Counted from the first letter of the stretch, positions 1 through 8,959 are shown. The stretch is 64,000 nt of DNA from Azospirillaceae bacterium (GCA_028283825.1 JAPWJW010000001.1:186001-250000); one strand, 5' to 3'. Numbers and translations: made by a program. Notes: generated from the letters alone by a model not told the origin.

Positions 1-1060
1 CCTTGACGTCATCATCCAGCAGCAGGTTGCCGCCGGACAGGACGATGTCGCCGCCATAGCTGGAAAGGATGCCCCGGCTGCCGACGCTGGTACCGGTCAG
101 GGTGCCGAACGCACCGGAAACCGTGTTGCCGGCGATGGTCAGGGCGCGGGAACTGCCGTTCAGGACGGTGCCGGCGATGGTGCCGGTGTTCACCAGCGTG
201 CCCAGGGTCCCGGTTCCATCCACGAAAACCGCGGTGCGCGCCTGGATCAGCCCGCTGTTGTTGATCAGGCCGATGCTTCCGGTGATGTCGATACCGACGA
301 CGCCAGCCCCGGTCGTGGGCGCCAGGATCGCGCCGCTGTTGTTCAGGGTCCCGATGGTCCCCGCGTTCATCACCGCGGCCGCACCGGACGGCCCCACGGT
401 GGTGGCCCCGGACAGGATGGTCCCTTGGTTGTTGATCACGCCGATGGACGCGATGGAACTGTTATTGGCCAGGCCCACGACGGCGTCGGCGCCGATGATT
501 CCTGTGTTGGTGAGGGTCTGGATGGACCCGGCGTTCATGAAGGCCATCGCGGTACCGGCCAGGATGCCGCCGTTGGTGATGGCGGTGATGGAGCCACTGT
601 TCCCGAAGCCGAAAAAGCCACCCTTGATGTAACCGGCATTGCTGACACTGCCGATGGTGCCGGAGTTGGCGACACCGGCGAGGCTGCCGATGATCGACCC
701 GGTGTTGCTGAACAGGCCGACGGACGGATTGAGGGTGGTGGAGGAAACGCCGATGGCGACCCCGACACCGCCGTTGCCATCGACGGTGCCGTTCACCAAT
801 CCCGCGTTCGCGAATGTCCCGATGGTGATGTTGCCGCTGATGCTGACCGGAAACGTTCCGCTGACCGTCGCACCGCTGGTGATGGTGAGCAGGTCCAGCG
901 CCTGATTGATCAGCAGGTTCGAATTGGCGCCGGAAATGGTCTGGGCGGCCTGGGCCGGCTGGGGGGATGCGACGGCGACGCCCAGCATCAGCAGCGAAGA
1001 ACCAGTCAGCAGCGAGCGCCGCAGGCCAGCGGTACCGCGCGTTACATTTCCATTCAGCAT
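1..1060 (-). CDS. Autotransporter-like repetitive secreted protein, N-terminal part (runs off window)
   Basis: The reading frame enters from ATG at 1060 on the minus strand and stays open for about 353 codons to the window edge, so the C-terminus is missing. It begins with a signal peptide: basic residues, the hydrophobic stretch LLTGSSLLMLGVAVA, and a likely cleavage after residues 36-38 (AQA). The mature part is a low-complexity series of units resembling NxGxI, with recurring NSGTIGSV, NTGSIIGSL, NAGTIGTLNNSG and NTGTIAGTV. Such Gly/Asn/Ser/Thr repeats are typical of beta-helical passenger domains of type V secreted proteins. A C-terminal beta-barrel is expected but is not visible. The start at 1060 is chosen over ATG 1069 because a GGGGGA lies 9 nt upstream of it and only abuts the other. 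It is divergent from the response regulator. Confidence 0.75.
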   Translation of the reverse strand, partial: MLNGNVTRGTAGLRRSLLTGSSLLMLGVAVASPQPAQAAQTISGANSNLLINQALDLLTITSGATVSGTFPVSISGNITIGTFANAGLVNGTVDGNGGVGVAIGVSSTTLNPSVGLFSNTGSIIGSLAGVANSGTIGSVSNAGYIKGGFFGFGNSGSITAITNGGILAGTAMAFMNAGSIQTLTNTGIIGADAVVGLANNSSIASIGVINNQGTILSGATTVGPSGAAAVMNAGTIGTLNNSGAILAPTTGAGVVGIDITGSIGLINNSGLIQARTAVFVDGTGTLGTLVNTGTIAGTVLNGSSRALTIAGNTVSGAFGTLTGTSVGSRGILSSYGGDIVLSGGNLLLDDDVK

Positions 1061-1446
1061 CTTGACCATTCCCCCGAACCCAAGCGCACGCGCAGTCGCC
1101 GGGCGACATTGGCCGCCCGCTGCAAATTCCTGTGATGACTGCCGCCAGAGCAGTAATACTTCCGTATAGGAGCGGGGCGACGATAGCCGATTTGCAAGCA
1201 CGCGATCAACGACACAATGAATTCAAATAACGATGGAATTTGTCGAAATGAAAACGACAACGCGTCAAATAATGACAATCCTGATGATCCGACCGTCAGG
1301 ATTGTCTGTTTCCCCCGAAAGATCGCTTGGATCGCGCGATGGTCTTGCACGGCCATGGCATGGGCAGGTACATGCGGTGTGGCGGTGGGTGAAATAATGG
1401 ACCAACCGCCACCCTTCGCCACGGACCCGGCGGAAAGATACGGACG
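1061..1446. other. Divergent intergenic region, no gene seen
   Basis: This 386-bp stretch separates the minus-strand repeat protein from the plus-strand response regulator. It is more AT-rich than its surroundings around 1205-1290. An open frame at 1217-1462 has no family resemblance and ends inside the regulator gene, so I do not call it. The notable element is the inverted repeat at 1274-1306, listed separately. Promoters for both flanking genes should be here, but I see no convincing -35/-10 pair. Confidence 0.6.
1274..1306. promoter_or_regulatory. Perfect 11-bp inverted repeat upstream of the two-component genes
   Basis: GACAATCCTGA (1274-1284) is matched exactly by TCAGGATTGTC (1296-1306) across an 11-nt spacer. 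On the plus strand it is followed by TGTTTCCCCC, so it could fold like a terminator. It lies between divergent genes, however, where a terminator is not expected. A regulator binding site or a 5'-UTR hairpin is equally possible. Confidence 0.45.
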
Positions 1447-2145
1447 ATGCCGCGCCTGCTGATTGTCGAGGATGAAGCTTCGTTGCGGGACGACCTCGTC
1501 GTCTTCCTGGAGGCGAAGGGCCATGCCACCATCGGCGTCGGCTCGCTGGCCGAGGCCCTGCACCGCATGGCGACGGACACCTTCGACCTGATCATCCTCG
1601 ACCTCGGTCTGCCCGATGGCCATGGCGTGCAGCTGCTGTCCGACATCCGCGCCCATCGGGGCCTGCACTGCGGCGTGGTCGTCCTGACCGCGCATCAGGA
1701 TTTGGAAGACAAGCTGCAAGCACTGGAGGCCGGAAGCGACGCCTACCTGGTGAAGCATGCGAGCCTGCGCGAGATCGAGTATACGATCCGCAATGTGCTG
1801 AAGCGCCTGCCGGAGGGGCCGCCACCGCCCGGCGCGGCGCCGGGGCCGGAATGGACGCTGGCCCCCCGCGGCCGGCTGCTGATCGCCCCTGGCGGCGAAA
1901 ACGTGCCGTTGACCCCCAGGGAACTGACGTTCATGACCCTGTTGGCGGAAGCCGGCACGAATGTCTGCGACCATGCCCGGTTGGCGCAGGGCTTGGGCGA
2001 TAGCGGGGACTTAACCTCAGGCGGCCTGAACGCCATGGTCCGCCGCCTGCGGCAGAAGATTGAGGACCGAACAGGCCAGGAGTCCCCGGTGCGCGCCGTT
2101 TACGGCAGGGGGTACAGCTTCGCAGCCCCGCTCCGCCTGCGATGA
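1447..2145 (+). CDS. OmpR/PhoB-type DNA-binding response regulator
   Basis: This 232-residue protein has an N-terminal receiver domain (about 1-118) and a C-terminal winged helix (about 135-230). The receiver shows the acidic pocket E8-D9, the phospho-acceptor Asp52 in IILDLGLPDG, Thr81 and Lys103, all at canonical spacing. The winged-helix part has LTPRELTFM, the recognition region MVRRLRQKIE and the wing VYGRGYSF typical of OmpR-family effector domains. A proline/glycine linker (PEGPPPPGAAPGP) joins the two. The histidine kinase follows 37 nt downstream and is the probable partner. The genes it controls are not evident from the sequence. Confidence 0.93.
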   Translation: MPRLLIVEDEASLRDDLVVFLEAKGHATIGVGSLAEALHRMATDTFDLIILDLGLPDGHGVQLLSDIRAHRGLHCGVVVLTAHQDLEDKLQALEAGSDAYLVKHASLREIEYTIRNVLKRLPEGPPPPGAAPGPEWTLAPRGRLLIAPGGENVPLTPRELTFMTLLAEAGTNVCDHARLAQGLGDSGDLTSGGLNAMVRRLRQKIEDRTGQESPVRAVYGRGYSFAAPLRLR

Positions 2146-2182
2146 CGTCCACCCCCAGGGCCGGCTGACGGATAAGGACGCC

Positions 2183-3538
2183 ATGCTGGACATCGCCACG
2201 TCCATGGTCTTCGTCGAGGTGCTGACCGCGGTGAACTGCATCGCGGCCTTCGTGCTGTGGCGGGCATATCGCGACCTGCACGGGCTGGTCGCCATCTCCG
2301 CCGGATGCCTGGCATTGACGGCGGGATTCGCGTTGATGCTGTTCCGGGGCGCCCATCTGATCACCGCCAGCAACGCCGCCCTGGTGCTGGCGATCGGGCT
2401 GGTGACGGACGGGATGGTGGTGCTGGCGGGTGGAAGGGCGCGGCGCCGGCTGGTCATCGCCCTGACCGCGTTCGTTGTGATGCTGTGGGAACTGCTGCTG
2501 TGGCTGGATCCCGGGAACACGCCCATACGCGTGGTGGCCGCCACGCTGATCTACATCGGCTTTTACCTGCGCCTGCTCATCGAAGTCATCCGCAACCGGT
2601 CCCAGGTCAGCAGCGCCCGCACCTGCCTGATCATCACCCTGGTCCTGCATATCGCGGTCCTGATCGCACGCATGGCGGCAGCACTGCTGCATCCCGATCC
2701 GTCCTTCGTCTTCTCACCCTACGTCCTGCCCTGGTTCCAGCTGGAGGGGGCGGTGGTGATGACGCTGACCTTCTTCTCCATCATGATCATGGTCGGCGCG
2801 CGGCTGGACGCCGCCCTCAAGCAGCGAACCCTGAGCCTGGCGGCGGAGCGCGACATGCATGCCCAGTTGCGCCAGTTCCTGGCGATGCTGGCGCATGAGA
2901 TGCGAACGCCCCTGGCTGTCATCAACCGGTCCGCGGAGATGAGCCTGGAACTGCTGGATCCCGAACAGCCGCAGGTGGCGCGTCGCCTGGGCACCATCCG
3001 GTCCACCGTCGACCGGCTGCGGGGCCTGATGGACAATCTGCTGATGGCCGAGCGCGTGGCCTTGGAAGGGTCCGATGGCGAACTGGTCGATGTCGCCCGC
3101 ATCGTCCACGACCTGATGCGCCTGCTGGCGAACAAATATGAGGACGGGCGCATCGCCGCCACCCTGCCGGGCCTGCCCGCAATGGTTCGGGGCAACCGTG
3201 AAATGCTGGCCGCCGCGATCGGCAACCTGCTGGACAACGCGCTGAAGTTCTCCCCACCCGATCAGCCGGTCCGCATCGATGTGCGCCACGGCAGCGCCAT
3301 CATCGTCACCATCAGCGACAACGGTATCGGTTTCCCGCCCAACCAGATTCCGCTTATCGGCCAGCGTTTTTTCCGTGGCGACAATGTCGGCACCGTTCAG
3401 GGAACCGGCCTGGGCCTCAGCATCGTCAAGACCATCATCGAAAAGCACGACGGCCAACTGGGTCTTGGCAACGGGGCGGGCGGCGGCGCGGTGGCGACAA
3501 TTACCCTGCCCTGCCCAGGGCTGCAGCCGGAAGCATAA
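2183..3538 (+). CDS. Membrane-bound sensor histidine kinase
   Basis: The product is 451 residues. Roughly the first 215 contain about seven hydrophobic segments, forming a membrane sensor of no family I recognise. A short linker leads to the dimerisation/phosphotransfer helix with H238 in FLAMLAHEMRTPLAVI. The ATPase domain has the N box (NLLDNALKFSP), G1 (DNGIGF), F-box region (QRFFRGD) and G2 (GTGLGLSI). The ATG at 2183 is chosen because AAGGA sits 4-5 nt upstream and the frame further upstream overlaps the regulator gene. It should phosphorylate the regulator encoded just before it. The sensed signal is unknown; several membrane segments without a large periplasmic loop suggest a signal within the membrane. 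Confidence 0.93.
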   Translation: MLDIATSMVFVEVLTAVNCIAAFVLWRAYRDLHGLVAISAGCLALTAGFALMLFRGAHLITASNAALVLAIGLVTDGMVVLAGGRARRRLVIALTAFVVMLWELLLWLDPGNTPIRVVAATLIYIGFYLRLLIEVIRNRSQVSSARTCLIITLVLHIAVLIARMAAALLHPDPSFVFSPYVLPWFQLEGAVVMTLTFFSIMIMVGARLDAALKQRTLSLAAERDMHAQLRQFLAMLAHEMRTPLAVINRSAEMSLELLDPEQPQVARRLGTIRSTVDRLRGLMDNLLMAERVALEGSDGELVDVARIVHDLMRLLANKYEDGRIAATLPGLPAMVRGNREMLAAAIGNLLDNALKFSPPDQPVRIDVRHGSAIIVTISDNGIGFPPNQIPLIGQRFFRGDNVGTVQGTGLGLSIVKTIIEKHDGQLGLGNGAGGGAVATITLPCPGLQPEA

Positions 3539-3906
3539 GGTTGAGCCGCCAACGGAGGTAGCCACGTCGCCGGCCATTGCGCTTCCACACCACGCTGTGG
3601 GACGCGATGGGGTACCTGATGGCCTGAACCGGAATGGGGAGCCCAGATCAGCGATCGGCCAAGGCTTGGCAGGTAACCGGTTAACGGTCGCCACCCGGGT
3701 GGGCTGCTCCTCACCGGGTCGTTACCAGTCCCCCGGTCAGCATAACCCTCTCTATTCGCGATGTTTATTCAGGGAGATCCGTACAGAACCCGCTTCCCGC
3801 CTGGCGGTGAATGCCAGTTTGACATCGCCTTGAGGCCCGTGGATGTGCCAATCTCAATTCCATTACTTCATCATTCGCCTTACAGACAGCATTTTGGGAA
3901 TTAGCC
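3539..3906. other. Intergenic region between kinase and NDH-2, no gene seen
   Basis: The 368 bp contain no open frame with recognisable protein features; one frame running to 3833 is the extension of a shadow frame of the kinase. Two perfect short palindromes lie close together: TAACCGGTTA (3674-3683) and CCACCCGGGTGG (3691-3702). A TTGACA occurs at 3819-3824, but no good -10 follows at 16-18 nt. I found no cobalamin, TPP or SAM riboswitch signature. Confidence 0.55.
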
Positions 3907-5223
3907 GTGGTCGCCAACAAGATTCAGATCGTCATCGTCGGCGGAGGTGCCGCGGGCCTGGAACTCGCCACCAAACTTGGCGGCACCTTCGGGCGTAAGC
4001 ATCACGACATCATCCTGGTCGATCGGAACCGAACGCACATCTGGAAGCCGTTGCTGCACGAAGTGGCCACCGGTTCGCTCGACGCGAACATGGATGAGGT
4101 CGGCTATCGGAGTCATTGCCACCGCTGGGGTTACCGTTACTTCTACGGCACGCTGGCCGGCATCGATCGTGCCGCACGCATGGTTCATCTGGAGGCGGTC
4201 GCGGACCACAGGGGGGACGAGGTGATCGCGCCGCACGCGATCCGCTACGACTATCTGGTGCTGGCCTACGGTTCCGTGACGAACGACTTCGGCACACCCG
4301 GCGTGGCGGAACATTGCTTCTTCCTGGATGGCCGGGAGCAGGCCGACAAGTTTCGTGACCAGTTGCTCAACCAATGTCTGCGCGTGTCGCGGGCCATGTC
4401 GCTGGATGCCGGCAGCGACGCGCGCGTCCGCGTGGCTGTCGTGGGTGCCGGCGCGACCGGCGTTGAACTTTCGGCCGAATTGTTCAATGCGGCGGAGGCC
4501 CTGGGCTATCACGGCCTGGAGGTGTTCGATGGCAGCCGGCTGGATGTAAGCCTGATCGAGGCGGGGCCGCGCATCCTGCCCGCCTTGTCCGAACGCCTGG
4601 CAACGGCGGCCAAATCCCAGTTGGAGGCGCTGGGGGTCAAGGTGCGCACGAGCACGCCCGTGACCGCCTCGACATTGGAAGGCATGGTCACCGGCAGCGG
4701 TGAAATCATCCAGGCCGACCTGCAGATCTGGGCGGCGGGCGTGAAGGCCGTGCCCATACGCGACGGGCTCGACAACCTGGAACTCGCGCGCGGCGGCCAG
4801 GTCGTGGTGCGCCCGACCCTGCAAAGCGTGACGGACGACCGGGTGTTCGCGATGGGCGACTGTGCCTATTGCGTGCTGCCCGGGCAGGAGCGGCCGGTGC
4901 CGCCACGCGCGCAGGCCGCGCACCAGATGGCGGATATCGTTTTCCACAATCTTTGCCGTTCGATGCAGGGCCAGCCGCTGAAGGCCTTCGTCTACAGGGA
5001 CCACGGCTCACTTGTTTCGCTCAGCCGGTTTTCGACGGTCGGCTCGCTGATGGGAAACCTGATCGGCGGAAGCATGGCTGTGAGCGGGCGGCTTGCGCGC
5101 TTTATTTACCTCTCCCTCTACCGCATGCACTTACTTGCCATCCACGGATGGGTGAAGGGCTTCGCCTTGATTGCCGTCGGTCACGTGAACCGCATCGTCC
5201 GTCCTCGGTTGAAGCTGCACTGA
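3907..5223 (+). CDS. ndh: Type II NADH:quinone oxidoreductase (NDH-2)
   Basis: This 438-residue flavoprotein has the two-dinucleotide-fold layout of NDH-2. The FAD-binding GGGAAGLE is at residues 12-19, the NADH-binding GAGATGVE at about 180-187, and the second FAD contact AMGDCAY near 315-320. HIWKPLLHEVATGS near the N-terminus is characteristic of the family, and the length is normal. The C-terminal portion (LARFIYLSLYRMHLLAIHG and the basic tail) is amphipathic and would anchor the enzyme to the inner face of the cytoplasmic membrane, where it passes electrons from NADH to quinone without pumping protons. The start is GTG, with GGGA about 8 nt upstream. It stands alone after a long intergenic region and may simply border the catabolic island. 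Confidence 0.9.
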   Translation: MVANKIQIVIVGGGAAGLELATKLGGTFGRKHHDIILVDRNRTHIWKPLLHEVATGSLDANMDEVGYRSHCHRWGYRYFYGTLAGIDRAARMVHLEAVADHRGDEVIAPHAIRYDYLVLAYGSVTNDFGTPGVAEHCFFLDGREQADKFRDQLLNQCLRVSRAMSLDAGSDARVRVAVVGAGATGVELSAELFNAAEALGYHGLEVFDGSRLDVSLIEAGPRILPALSERLATAAKSQLEALGVKVRTSTPVTASTLEGMVTGSGEIIQADLQIWAAGVKAVPIRDGLDNLELARGGQVVVRPTLQSVTDDRVFAMGDCAYCVLPGQERPVPPRAQAAHQMADIVFHNLCRSMQGQPLKAFVYRDHGSLVSLSRFSTVGSLMGNLIGGSMAVSGRLARFIYLSLYRMHLLAIHGWVKGFALIAVGHVNRIVRPRLKLH

Positions 5224-5313
5224 GGGCCCGCGGCCGGCGCCATGCCGCTGGCGACATCGTGGGACGCCACGAGTTGCCCGTCGTGGGACGCGATCAATGT
5301 CAGGGGCGGGTAT

Positions 5314-5357
5314 GAGCCCGGGCGCACTTCCCTTGAGAAGAGGGGCGCCCGGTGCTC
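5314..5357. terminator. Stem-loop between convergent genes, probable terminator
   Basis: GAGCCCGGGCGC (5314-5325) pairs with GCGCCCGGtGCTC (5345-5357), leaving one bulged base, around a 19-nt loop. It lies between the converging NDH-2 and Rieske oxygenase genes, where a bidirectional terminator is expected. No clear U-run follows on either side. The same 250-bp gap also has a perfect palindrome GACGCCGATCGGCGTC (5418-5433) and an 11-bp direct repeat TCGTGGGACGC (5257-5267 and 5281-5291). Confidence 0.5.
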
Positions 5358-5473
5358 AAGAATGTAAATCAGCGCGATCAAATGACCCCACCAGTTTTAT
5401 TAGAATCAAGGGGTTACGACGCCGATCGGCGTCCAAGGCGCTTGCCGATTTACACCCTTGGATCACGAACTCT

Positions 5474-6481
5474 TCACTCCGCTACAGCAATCAAAGGCGT
5501 TTTCCCCTCCGGCGCTTCATAAAACTGCTGGCACCAACGGCGCAGTGCCGTATAGCCGGCGATGTCCTGACGGGCGAAGACGGGGCGTTGGATGAAAATC
5601 TGATGCCGCCAGATGCGGGCGTCCTCCTCGAACAGTTCTATCGTATGCCGCGCGAAGGCGCGCTGGGCCGCGGGCATCACCTCAGGCGAGGTCGGGTCGC
5701 GAGGCAGGAAATAGCTGACACGCAGGTCGGAGGTGGTGTCATCCACTGGCGTGGCCGTCAGGATAAGGCGATAGTGCTGGCGGGCGCCGTCGAAGGTGGC
5801 GAAGGACAGGCCCACGCCGGCGTTCAGGGTATGCAGGGTCAGCGCCACCTCCTTAGTCTTCGGCGACTTGAACCCCATCTTGGACCGCCAGCGCGTGCCC
5901 GGCGTTTCAAACCACAACAGCTCAGGATCCTCGGGTGCACCGTGGGTGTGGCGGAAGTGCATGCTGTCCGCCGCGTTTTCCTGGATCAGCTGGGGGTGTA
6001 TGGGCTCGCCCGGCTTGTCGACGATGGCCAGGGGATAACAGGGATAATAGTCCTGTTCCTGACCTGGCACCTCGGGGAAGTCCGCGAACACGTCGGGCAC
6101 ATCCCAGCCCTCTCGCGGGCCGCCGCCGGCCGGGTCATGCCATAGGAAAATCAAACCGTGGCGTTCGATCACCGACCGGGTGGACAGCTTCGCCCCCGTG
6201 GGCGTGTCCTGATAGGGGATGTGGGCGTTACGTCCCTCCGCATCCCAAGCCCAGCCATGATAGGGACAAACGACACAGCCCTTCTTGACCTTGCCGCCAT
6301 AACCGAGGTGGGCGCCCAAATGACGGCAATGGGCGTCTATCACGGCCAGCGTTCCCTGCTCCGTCCGGAACGCCACGAGGTCCTGGCCGAAATAGCGCAA
6401 AGGCTTCACGCCGCCGGGGGGGATTTCGGCGCTCCAGCCGATATGGAACCAGCCGGTGGGCTTCATGCTCAACTTCAGCAT
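5474..6481 (-). CDS. Rieske non-heme iron oxygenase, KshA-like
   Basis: The 335-residue protein is the oxygenase component of a ring- or steroid-hydroxylating system. The Rieske [2Fe-2S] site is C52-x-H54 and C72-x2-H75. The mononuclear iron site is NAADSMHFRHTH, giving D171, H174 and H179, and EEDARIW near the C-terminus probably supplies the third carboxylate. The architecture is that of homomeric oxygenases such as 3-ketosteroid 9-alpha-hydroxylase (KshA) and the DAF-36/Neverland cholesterol desaturases, not of two-subunit aromatic dioxygenases. A ferredoxin (11013-11330) and ferredoxin reductase (9634-10866) nearby could supply electrons. It is divergent from the amidohydrolase operon. 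The substrate cannot be read from sequence. Confidence 0.85.
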   Translation of the reverse strand: MLKLSMKPTGWFHIGWSAEIPPGGVKPLRYFGQDLVAFRTEQGTLAVIDAHCRHLGAHLGYGGKVKKGCVVCPYHGWAWDAEGRNAHIPYQDTPTGAKLSTRSVIERHGLIFLWHDPAGGGPREGWDVPDVFADFPEVPGQEQDYYPCYPLAIVDKPGEPIHPQLIQENAADSMHFRHTHGAPEDPELLWFETPGTRWRSKMGFKSPKTKEVALTLHTLNAGVGLSFATFDGARQHYRLILTATPVDDTTSDLRVSYFLPRDPTSPEVMPAAQRAFARHTIELFEEDARIWRHQIFIQRPVFARQDIAGYTALRRWCQQFYEAPEGKTPLIAVAE

Positions 6482-6722
6482 GGTGCGAATATCCTGTCTG
6501 AGGTGGGAGTCCTGTATGCCATGGGCGGCGAAGCGCTAAACGATCCGGCACAGGCGGAGGTAACAATCATTCCACTCGTGATGGGACGATGGCCTGCCAC
6601 GTCACACGGGAGGCGTGGATGCGGGGCTGGGGTTTCAGGACGTCGCCGGCCCCATGTCGGCCCAACCATCACAGGCGTGATACGAGCGGCTGAATCACGC
6701 GGTGAGGTTTGCAGGCCTCCTC

Positions 6723-6745
6723 ATAGCTGACATAGCATCAGCTAT
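6723..6745 (+). promoter_or_regulatory. Palindromic operator candidate upstream of amidohydrolase (site A)
   Basis: ATAGCTGA (6723-6730) and TCAGCTAT (6738-6745) form a perfect 8-bp inverted repeat with a 7-nt spacer, ending 26 nt before the amidohydrolase start in the 290-bp divergent promoter region. Its left part TAGCTGACAT differs by one base from TAACTGACAT upstream of the second amidohydrolase (site C), and it also resembles site B at 21155. The position close to the start codon suits a repressor site. Which regulator binds is unknown. Confidence 0.55.
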
Positions 6746-6771
6746 CCCGACCTTCCAAAGGAAGTGCTGCC

Positions 6772-7956
6772 ATGGCGTCCCTGCCTTTTCCCGTATACGA
6801 CGCGGACCATCACATCTACGAGCCGGCGGAGGCCTTCACCCGCCATCTGCCCAAGGAGTTCGAGAAGCAGTTCTATTTCGTGGAAAAGGGCGGCCGCACC
6901 AAGCTGGTGATCGGCGGGATGCTGTCGGAATACATCCCCAATCCCACGTTCGAGGTGGTCGCCGCCCCCGGCACGCATGAGAAATGGTACCGGGCGGAAA
7001 ACACCGAGGGCCTGACCATGCGCGAGCTGTCGGGCAAGCCGCTACGCCCGCCACCCGAGTGGCGTCTGGGCGACGGCCGCCTGGCCGTGCTGGACCAACA
7101 GGGCGTGCACGCCGCCCTGGTCTTCCCCACCCTGGCATCGGTTATCGAGGCCCGCCTGAACCATGAGCCCGAGGCCATGGCGGCGCTGTTCCATTCACTG
7201 AACAGCTGGACCAAGGAGGAATGGGGTTTCGCCCGCGACAACCGCCTATACTCCGTCCCCATGATCAGCCTGACCGACCTCAATCGCGCCATCGCCGAAC
7301 TGGAATTCGTGCTGGAGGCGGGCGCCAGGGTCATCGGTATCCGCCCCGCCCCCGTGCCGGGCTTCCGCGGCAGCCGGTCCTTCGGTTATGCCGAGTTCGA
7401 CCCCTTCTGGGCCCGGGTCAACGAGGCCGGCATCTTCGTGTGCATGCATGCCTCCGACTCCGGCTACGACCAGATCAATCGCTGGTGGACCGGCGGGCGC
7501 GAGTGGATCGCGTTTGACAACGATCCCTTCAAGCAGACGTTGGACAACCTGGGCCGTCCCATTTCCGACAGCCTGTCCGCCCTGATCTGCCATGGCGTGT
7601 TCGACCGGCACCCGAATCTGCGGGTAGTGTCGGTGGAGAACGGAGCGTCGTGGGTCGAGCCCTTCCTGCACCGCCTGGATCGCGCCTACGGCCAAATGCC
7701 CAAGTCGTTCACGCGGCATCCCCGCGATACCTTCCGCGAGCATGTCTTCGTCGCTCCCTTCTATGAGGATGACGCCGCCAAGCTGGCCGAGAGCATCCCC
7801 GTGGAACGTATCCTGTTCGGCAGCGACTACCCCCACCCCGAAGGCTTGGCGGAGCCGCTGGACTATGTGAAGGAGTTCAGCGCCTTCAAGCAGGACGACC
7901 TGGAGAAGATCTTCAGCAGCAACCTGAAGGGTCTGCTGGCGGGCGCGCGGAACTGA
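6772..7956 (+). CDS. Amidohydrolase-2 family metal-dependent hydrolase
   Basis: The 394-residue protein has the TIM-barrel metal-site signatures of the amidohydrolase-2 (ACMSD-like) group. These are DADHHIYEP at the N-terminus, CMHASDSGY on a middle strand, ICHGVFDRHPNLRVVSVENG for a later His and Glu, and LFGSDYPHPEG for the C-terminal Asp. The family hydrolyses or decarboxylates a wide range of substrates, and members of this subgroup recur in steroid and terpenoid catabolic clusters, often without an assigned reaction. It starts a plus-strand run with the alpha/beta hydrolase 8 nt downstream. A palindromic operator candidate lies 26 nt before the start. A second paralogue sits at 53177-54502. 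Confidence 0.87.
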   Translation: MASLPFPVYDADHHIYEPAEAFTRHLPKEFEKQFYFVEKGGRTKLVIGGMLSEYIPNPTFEVVAAPGTHEKWYRAENTEGLTMRELSGKPLRPPPEWRLGDGRLAVLDQQGVHAALVFPTLASVIEARLNHEPEAMAALFHSLNSWTKEEWGFARDNRLYSVPMISLTDLNRAIAELEFVLEAGARVIGIRPAPVPGFRGSRSFGYAEFDPFWARVNEAGIFVCMHASDSGYDQINRWWTGGREWIAFDNDPFKQTLDNLGRPISDSLSALICHGVFDRHPNLRVVSVENGASWVEPFLHRLDRAYGQMPKSFTRHPRDTFREHVFVAPFYEDDAAKLAESIPVERILFGSDYPHPEGLAEPLDYVKEFSAFKQDDLEKIFSSNLKGLLAGARN

Positions 7957-7964
7957 CCCCGTCC

Positions 7965-8867
7965 ATGGTTGAACTTTCCCTGGCCCCGTCCGCCGATCCC
8001 ATAACCGCGGACGGGGCGCCGGACTGGTTCGTCCGTGCCCTGGCCACCCCTTATGAGGTTTGTGACGTCGTGGTGGACGGTGCCCGCATTGAGGCCCGGG
8101 CCTGGGGGCAGCGGGGCAGCCCCGGCCTGATCCTGCTGCACGGCAATGCCGCCCATCTGGGCTGGTGGTCGTTCCTGGCGCCGTTTTTCGCCCGAGACCA
8201 CCGGGTGGCGACCCTGTCGTTCAGCGGCATGGGCGGATCCGACTGGCGGCCAGCCTACAGCACACGAACCTTCGTGAAGGAGGCTTGGGCGGTGGCGGAG
8301 GCCGCTGGCATCCTGGCGGCCGAAGCACCACCTGTCGTCGTCGGGCATTCCATGGGGGGCATGTCGGTGCTGCACCTGGCGGCCCAGGACGATCGCCCCA
8401 TCCGCGCTGGCATCATCATCGACACTGCCTTGCCTGGGCCGGAATTGGTGGCGCCGGTGCCGCGGGCGGTACAGCGCTTCTATCCCGACAAGGATACCGG
8501 CCTGGCACGGTTCCGCCTGTCACCACCACAGCCCTGTGCCAACGCCTGGGTGATGGACCACCTGGCCGACCAGTCGCTGCGGGAGGAGCCGGGCCGAGGC
8601 TGGACCTGGCGCTTCGACCCGCAACTGTTCCGCCTGGTGGAGGTGGACGAGCCTTGGGCCAACATGGCCAACGCCAAGGTGCCACTGGCCATCCTGCGCG
8701 GGACGCTATCGGAGATCACCAGTGGGGCCATGACCCGGCGCATGCGGGCAACCGCGCCCGCAGGGACACCCTTCATCGAGATACCGGAGGCCCATCACCA
8801 TGTGATGGCCGACCAGCCGTTGGCGCTGGTATCCGCCTTGAGAGCCCTGCTGACGGCCTGGACATAG
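7965..8867 (+). CDS. Alpha/beta hydrolase
   Basis: This 300-residue hydrolase has the nucleophile elbow VVGHSMGGMS (Ser near residue 129), an oxyanion-region HGNAAHLG close to residue 50, and a C-terminal catalytic His in EAHHHVMADQP. There is no signal peptide, so it acts in the cytosol. The fold covers esterases, lactonases, C-C bond hydrolases and thioesterases, and sequence alone does not separate them here. It lies 8 nt after the amidohydrolase and is probably co-transcribed; in this setting opening of a lactone or hydrolysis of an ester or a 1,3-diketone cleavage product would fit. A different alpha/beta hydrolase is encoded at 33379-34209. Confidence 0.85.
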   Translation: MVELSLAPSADPITADGAPDWFVRALATPYEVCDVVVDGARIEARAWGQRGSPGLILLHGNAAHLGWWSFLAPFFARDHRVATLSFSGMGGSDWRPAYSTRTFVKEAWAVAEAAGILAAEAPPVVVGHSMGGMSVLHLAAQDDRPIRAGIIIDTALPGPELVAPVPRAVQRFYPDKDTGLARFRLSPPQPCANAWVMDHLADQSLREEPGRGWTWRFDPQLFRLVEVDEPWANMANAKVPLAILRGTLSEITSGAMTRRMRATAPAGTPFIEIPEAHHHVMADQPLALVSALRALLTAWT

Positions 8868-8959
8868 CAATCGCATACGCGATGAAACGGACCGGCCGTC
8901 TTGCCGGCGGCGATGGGTCCGCGCTTTTTACGGCCCAAACAGAAACGGGGAGAAAATCG

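Noticed and set aside
69-1135. Plus-strand open frames across the first kilobase
   Set aside because: The minus frame encodes a signal peptide followed by regular NxGxI repeats; the plus frames only mirror that repetitive coding sequence.
1217-1462. Small plus-strand frame before the response regulator
   Set aside because: No family similarity, no good ribosome site and overlap with the regulator start; it also covers the inverted repeat.
3539-3906. Riboswitch before NDH-2
   Set aside because: No conserved B12-box, TPP or SAM-type core was found; only short palindromes are present.
5297-6145. A 282-codon plus-strand frame
   Set aside because: It is antisense to the Rieske oxygenase, whose metal-binding residues are all present.
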